Below are positions 30,566 to 34,449 of a DNA stretch of 34,449 nt, one piece after another. The position numbers and the translations under genes were made by a program. The stretch is from NCBI GenBank assembly GCA_021790995.1, contig JAJYFA010000023.1, forward strand, positions 1-34,449, given 5' to 3'. This DNA comes from Acidobacteriota bacterium (lineage in GTDB: Bacteria; Acidobacteriota; Terriglobia; Terriglobales; Acidobacteriaceae). The number at the start of each line of letters is the position of its first letter. The first letter of the stretch is position 1. Below the pieces are notes generated by a model that was not told where the DNA came from, did not search any database, and saw nothing but the letters and a program-made list of their open reading frames with translations.

Positions 30566-33259
30566 GTGACCACCCCATCCAAGCCGCCCGTCTTCCTCCT
30601 CGACGCCATGTCGTTCATCTTCCGCGCCTACCATGCGATGCAGCGCTCGCGGCCCATGTCAACGCGCGCCGGTCTGCCCACGGCGGCCACCTACGTCTTC
30701 GTCAACATGATCCGCAAGCTGCGCCAGGACTTTGCGCCGCGTTACTTCGCCGCAGTCTTTGACGTGAGCGGCGAGGTCTTCCGCGACGAGCGCGCCCGCC
30801 AGATGGGTCCCCTGCGCAAATGGAACTCGAGGACGCAGAGCTTCGACGAGGTCGACTACGAGGGCTACAAGGCCAATCGCGAGTCGATGCCGGAAGATCT
30901 GCGCCGCCAGATTCCCTACATTCGCCGCGCCCTCGAAGGCTTGCGCATCCCAATCCTTGAAGCCGAAGGTTTCGAGGCTGATGACGTCATCGGCACGCTG
31001 GCTCGTGAGGCCGCAGAGCAGGATCACGAGGTCTTCATCGTCTCCGGCGACAAGGACATGATGCAGCTCGTTACACCGCGGGTGAAGATCCTCAATCCCC
31101 AGAAGGACAACCTGATTCTCGATCCTGCAAAGGTGGAAGAGACGCTTGGCGTGCCGCCGGAAAAAGTCATCGACGTGATGGCCCTGCGCGGCGATTCGGT
31201 CGACAACATTCCTGGCGCGCCGGGCATCGGCGACAAAGGCAGCGTCGAGCTGATCAAGGAGTTCGGCTCCGTCGAAGCCGTCCTCGACCGCGCATCGGAG
31301 GTCAAACGCAAGGCATATCGCGAATCGCTCGAACAGAACCGCGACGCCGTCCTGCTCTCGAAAGAACTTGTCACCATCGACTGCCGTGTCCCGCTCGCGC
31401 TCGACCTCGGCTCCATGGAGACGCAACCGCCCGACCTAGAAGCCTGCCGCGCGCTTTTCACTGAACTCGAATTCACCTCCATGCTCCGCGACCTCGGGGC
31501 TGCGCCCGGTGCTGCTTCGGTCGAGTGCATCGAAGAGCCGACGGCAGAACAATCCGCCGCTTTTTACGCCTCCGCGCGAGAACACGGCTTCGCCTTCGCG
31601 CTCGACGCATCGCATCCCGTCGCTGAAGCCTCTGAAGACGACGAACCGGCCGGCGCGCCCTCGCTGCTTGATCTAGCCGAAGTTGCCGAAAGGAAATCGA
31701 ACTTCTTCGTCGGCGTCTCGGCCGGCCCAACGCGCGCCCTGCGCCTGCCGCTCACGCCGGAGTTACGCGATCTGCTCGAAGACGCATCTGTTTCCAAGCG
31801 CGTTCACGACTGGAAGCTGGCCCTGCACGTTCTTGGCGAAATGGGCGTCACCCTCCGCGGCCGCATGGACGACTCAATGCTGCTCTCCTACGCGCTCAAC
31901 CCCACGCACTCGACGCAATCGCTCGCCGACGTGGCCGCGCGCCACAACCAGGCCCCAGCCGCTTCGCTGGCCGCATCCGCCGCAGCCATCCACGCCCTTG
32001 TTCCCGCGCTGCGCGAAGAAGCTGAAAAATCCGGCGTTCTCGGTGTCTACGCTGACATCGATTTGCCGCTCGCTCCCGTGCTCTATCGCATGGAGCAGGC
32101 TGGCGTCTGCATCGACACGCAGGCGCTGAGCAGACTTTCGGAGAGATTGGGTGCTGAGTTGACCCACCTCGGCGACAGCATCTTCTCACTCGCCGGCAAA
32201 CGCTTCAACATCAATTCGCCCAAGCAACTAGGCGCAGTCCTCTTCGGCGACCTCGGTTTGCCCGCTCCGGCAGCCCGCGGCAAATCGAAATCCGTCTCCA
32301 CCGCGCAGGACGTTCTTGAGTTCCTCGCCGAAAAGCACGAAGTTCCGCGCCTCGTCCTCGAATACCGGCACGTCGCAAAGCTCAAATCGAATTACGTCGA
32401 CGCGCTGCCGCTGCTGGCCGATGCCGGCTCGCGCGTGCACACTACATTCCAGGCCGCAGCCACAGCCACCGGGCGTCTCTCCTCTGTCAATCCGAATCTA
32501 CAGAACATTCCCGTGCGCACCGAACTTGGCCGCGAAATTCGCGCTGCCTTCGTCGCCGCGCCTGGCACGCAACTGCTGTCCGCGGATTATTCGCAGATCG
32601 AGCTACGCCTTCTCGCCCACTTCAGCGAAGATCCGCTCCTGCTGCGCGCCTACGCAGAAAATATCGACATTCACACCCTCACGGCGAGCGAAGTCTTCGG
32701 CATTCCTGTCGAGTCCATGGACAAGGAGACGCGCGGCCGCGCCAAGGCCGTCAACTTTGGCATCGTTTACGGCATCTCGGCCTTCGGGCTCGCCGCACAG
32801 CTAGGCATTCCGCAGGCCGAGGCGAAGGCCTACATCGACCGCTACTTCGCACGCTACCAAGGGGTGCGCGAGTTTATCGAGCGAACTCTGGCTCAGACGC
32901 GCCGCGAAGGCAGTGTGCGCACCATGTTCGGCCGGGTGCGTCCCATTCCCGACATCGAGAGTCGCAACCCCAACCAGCGCGGTTTCGCCGAGCGCACGGC
33001 CATCAATACGCCGCTGCAGGGCACGGCCGCGGACCTCATCAAGCTCGCCATGATCTCGCTCGACCGTAAACTCGCCGCGCGCAACCTGAAAACCCGCATG
33101 GTGCTCCAGGTGCACGACGAGCTGCTCTTCGAGGTTCCACTCGCTGAAGCCGAAGAGGTAGCCGCGCTGGTCAGCGCCGAGATGGAGGGTGTCGTAAAGC
33201 TCAAAGTCCCGCTCATTGCCGACCTCGCTTTCGGCCCCAACTGGCGCGACCTGAAATAA
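30566..33259 (+). CDS. polA: DNA polymerase I, proofreading site apparently inactive
   Basis: The 897-aa product has the three DNA polymerase I regions. The 5' nuclease spans about 1-315 (FLLDAMSFIFRAYHAM, EADDVIG, VSGDKDMMQL, GDSVDNIPGAPGIGDK). A remnant 3'-5' exonuclease domain spans about 325-510. The polymerase has motif A LLSADYSQIELRLLAH (Asp674), motif B RGRAKAVNFGIVYG (Lys727, Tyr735) and motif C LQVHDELLFEV (Asp851, Glu852). In the exonuclease region the expected D-x-E is LDAS (Asp347, Ser349), the KYD Asp is Ala419, and the YxxxD block is missing, so proofreading should be absent. Between FRDE (72-75) and YKANR (101-105) about 21 extra residues lie in the 5' nuclease. The start is GTG; no strong ribosome site is seen. 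Confidence 0.96.
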   Translation: MTTPSKPPVFLLDAMSFIFRAYHAMQRSRPMSTRAGLPTAATYVFVNMIRKLRQDFAPRYFAAVFDVSGEVFRDERARQMGPLRKWNSRTQSFDEVDYEGYKANRESMPEDLRRQIPYIRRALEGLRIPILEAEGFEADDVIGTLAREAAEQDHEVFIVSGDKDMMQLVTPRVKILNPQKDNLILDPAKVEETLGVPPEKVIDVMALRGDSVDNIPGAPGIGDKGSVELIKEFGSVEAVLDRASEVKRKAYRESLEQNRDAVLLSKELVTIDCRVPLALDLGSMETQPPDLEACRALFTELEFTSMLRDLGAAPGAASVECIEEPTAEQSAAFYASAREHGFAFALDASHPVAEASEDDEPAGAPSLLDLAEVAERKSNFFVGVSAGPTRALRLPLTPELRDLLEDASVSKRVHDWKLALHVLGEMGVTLRGRMDDSMLLSYALNPTHSTQSLADVAARHNQAPAASLAASAAAIHALVPALREEAEKSGVLGVYADIDLPLAPVLYRMEQAGVCIDTQALSRLSERLGAELTHLGDSIFSLAGKRFNINSPKQLGAVLFGDLGLPAPAARGKSKSVSTAQDVLEFLAEKHEVPRLVLEYRHVAKLKSNYVDALPLLADAGSRVHTTFQAAATATGRLSSVNPNLQNIPVRTELGREIRAAFVAAPGTQLLSADYSQIELRLLAHFSEDPLLLRAYAENIDIHTLTASEVFGIPVESMDKETRGRAKAVNFGIVYGISAFGLAAQLGIPQAEAKAYIDRYFARYQGVREFIERTLAQTRREGSVRTMFGRVRPIPDIESRNPNQRGFAERTAINTPLQGTAADLIKLAMISLDRKLAARNLKTRMVLQVHDELLFEVPLAEAEEVAALVSAEMEGVVKLKVPLIADLAFGPNWRDLK

Positions 33260-33333
33260 GGCCCAGCCATGACTAAGCCGGTTTCGGAAATTCAGACAGC
33301 GGGATGAGTGGAAGGATTGTTCCTCAGCGAGCC

Positions 33334-33618
33334 ATGACGATTGAAGAGTTTAAAGCAACGCTTGCGCAGGCTGGGCCGCCGCTGGAGCTGACGGCGCCGC
33401 TGGTCGCGCTCTGGTGGGACGCCAAAGGCGACTGGGTGCGCGCCCACCAAATGGTCAATGACCTGGAGACGCCCGACGCTATGGCTGTGCACGCTTACTT
33501 GCACCGCAAGGAGGGAGTCGAGTGGAACGCCGATTACTGGTACAGCCGAGCCGGAAGCAGGTTTCGCCGCCCTGCCTTCGATGCGGAGTGGCAGGCGCTG
33601 GTGGAGGGGTTGCTCTGA
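33334..33618 (+). CDS. Small conserved protein of unknown function
   Basis: From ATG 33334 the product has 94 residues: MTIEEFKATLAQAGPPLELT, ALWWDAKGDWVRAHQMVNDL, DAMAVHAYLHRKEGVEWNAD and YWYSRAGSRFRRPAFDAEWQ. The Trp/His/Asp-rich pattern (WWDAKGDW, AHAYLHRKEGD-like, NADYWYRRAG) is of a kind I associate with small uncharacterised bacterial proteins; a helical, TPR-like pair is plausible. An upstream in-frame ATG at 33304 adds ten residues and cannot be excluded; neither has a good ribosome site. It follows polA by 74 bp and may be co-transcribed with it. No function is proposed. Confidence 0.7.
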   Translation: MTIEEFKATLAQAGPPLELTAPLVALWWDAKGDWVRAHQMVNDLETPDAMAVHAYLHRKEGVEWNADYWYSRAGSRFRRPAFDAEWQALVEGLL

Positions 33619-33679
33619 GTTGAAACGCAACGCCTCTTTTGCGGCCCAGGTGTGATACACCTATGCCGAGGGGATTTCC

Positions 33680-34126
33680 ATGGAAAGACAGGCGCAGTCT
33701 CCCGCGCCGGTTATGCGCATCCTGAAGTATGCTTTTGTCGTCTCCGCGTTCTTGTTCATTCTTGTGATGAAGCAGATCCCGGTGCAGGCTGGGCCTCCGG
33801 TGAGCCGGCAGTTCCAGGCGGCAATCGTATTTGTGGGCTTGGTGAGCATTGTGGCTGGTTTTCTTGTGCCGCGACTCGTCTTCCAGGCTGCGCAACGCAC
33901 GCCCCGGAGCGATTCGACCGCGATTCAGCTTCAGCAATGGATAACAAAGGGTGTCATGAGCCTGGCGTTTTTTGAAGCGTGCATCTTGTTTGGACTCGCG
34001 CTGCATTTTCTTCACGGGAGCCTTCGGCTTGTGGAGCTTATGTTCACTGCAGGAATCGCGGCGGAGTTGTTCTGGAGTCCGGGCAAGCCGCCGAGTGTGG
34101 AAAATGGAGAGTTTCCGCAAGGATAA
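33680..34126 (+). CDS. Small integral membrane protein, unknown function
   Basis: The 148-aa product has four hydrophobic segments: YAFVVSAFLFILVMKQI (about 17-33), AAIVFVGLVSIVAGFLVP (47-64), GVMSLAFFEACILFGLALHF (91-110) and LVELMFTAGIAAELFW (116-131). Short charged ends flank them. AGGGG lies seven bases before ATG 33680. No motif identifies a family. It starts 61 bp after the preceding small gene. Confidence 0.6.
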   Translation: MERQAQSPAPVMRILKYAFVVSAFLFILVMKQIPVQAGPPVSRQFQAAIVFVGLVSIVAGFLVPRLVFQAAQRTPRSDSTAIQLQQWITKGVMSLAFFEACILFGLALHFLHGSLRLVELMFTAGIAAELFWSPGKPPSVENGEFPQG

Positions 34127-34449
34127 TGAGGCGGCGCGATCGAATCCCTCGTTTGCCGATTCGCTGAATGTTCTTTCGCCCGCTGAAGCGGGCCCTCGGA
34201 CGATTGCGCCGGCATATGTTTCCAGGCTCACGGCGGGTTTTCGTTTATTGCTTCCTTCGGAAACAGCATGGCCCGTTGCGGGGGTCTGTGTGCCTGGCAG
34301 CTAGGAGGTTCCTCACCAGCGCAGCGATCCACGGGATCCATATTGCATTGCACCATATAAACATCGTGCCACCATGCGAGATTATTGTCCCTCCCTGTGC
34401 CACCCATCACTGCCCCTAAGCCCCCTCAATGCAGAGACTCACGATAGCG
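34127..34449. other. Right-edge intergenic stretch, no convincing gene
   Basis: Apart from the palindrome at 34171-34195 I see no coding or RNA signal. The short open frame 34168-34419 is Cys/His/Pro-rich but lacks a ribosome site and protein-like pattern. Confidence 0.4.
34171..34195 (-). repeat. Hairpin repeat family 2, inverted copy
   Basis: TTCTTTCGCCCGCTGAAGCG followed by GGCCC contains the stem GCCCGC/GCGGGC with loop TGAA. Its reverse complement matches the AGCCCGC...GCGGGCGA pattern of the units at 17391 and 17461. Confidence 0.55.

Noticed and set aside
34168-34419. 83-codon frame at the right edge
   Set aside because: No ribosome site, no recognisable domain, and it begins inside a palindromic repeat.
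1-34449. tRNA, rRNA or riboswitch genes
   Set aside because: I looked for cloverleaf-like and conserved rRNA words in the intergenic gaps and saw none; a covariance-model scan could still find a small RNA.

Overview
The window reads as a chromosomal stretch of a high-GC Acidobacteriota bacterium, probably class Terriglobia (Acidobacteriaceae-like). The main support is a very large TonB-dependent receptor with an N-terminal carboxypeptidase-regulatory-like domain and a terminal Phe (the 'Oar-like' type that is expanded in this phylum). Two further clues are a membrane protein carrying the ERTIGIEVFGRDPDYETN-type N-terminal region, which I associate with acidobacterial proteins, and several families of GC-rich palindromic repeats between genes. 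The taxonomic call is an inference from family recognition; no rRNA or tRNA gene is visible.

Left part (1-9.4 kb). A partial exported TPR protein lies on the minus strand, followed by a fragment of an IS4-type transposase on the plus strand. Next comes a minus-strand locus that looks dedicated to xylan: outer-membrane TonB-dependent receptor, GH43 beta-xylosidase/arabinofuranosidase-like enzyme and GH10 endo-xylanase, transcribed in that order. A strong hairpin separates the receptor from the two enzymes. Upstream of the receptor sits a single-pass membrane protein with a predicted cytoplasmic N-terminal domain, a candidate regulator. Between them is a short segment with a 20-bp-spaced direct repeat and a palindrome, which is a good operator candidate.

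Accessory scar (9.4-10.7 kb). Here base composition drops and genes are broken. There is a frameshifted minus-strand ORF, a 57-bp TG...CA inverted-repeat element, a ribbon-helix-helix (ParG-like) gene with an in-frame amber codon, a serine-resolvase gene that has lost its central catalytic part, and an intact small coiled-coil ORF. The last three are translationally coupled (GTGA and ATGA overlaps). This looks like the decaying remains of a plasmid or mobile-element module.

Middle part (11-24.6 kb). These are mostly single housekeeping or conserved genes: a PEBP protein, a GT4 glycosyltransferase, a very large GH13-type protein (about 1260 aa), an RraA-family protein, accA, a CPBP-family membrane protein, an exported protein of unknown function, a 59-aa zinc ribbon, pyrF and an exported TPR protein. 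A 40-bp hairpin repeat occurs as a perfect inverted pair upstream of the GH13 gene. A diverged copy with compensatory stem changes lies in frame inside that gene.

Right part (25-34.4 kb). A zinc-ribbon/PspC protein is coupled to an alpha/beta hydrolase. A 171-bp element with 32-bp inverted ends follows. Then comes an apparent operon of ABC-2 exporter ATPase, permease, DUF374 acyltransferase-like protein and queA. After that are polA (apparently without proofreading residues and with an insertion in the 5' nuclease domain), a small conserved protein and a small membrane protein. The last 320 bases hold no convincing gene.

No CRISPR array, rRNA, tRNA or intact transposon is visible. The items most worth following up are the accessory scar with its inverted-repeat element, the covarying hairpin repeat family, the xylan locus with its candidate operator, and the unusual GH13 protein.
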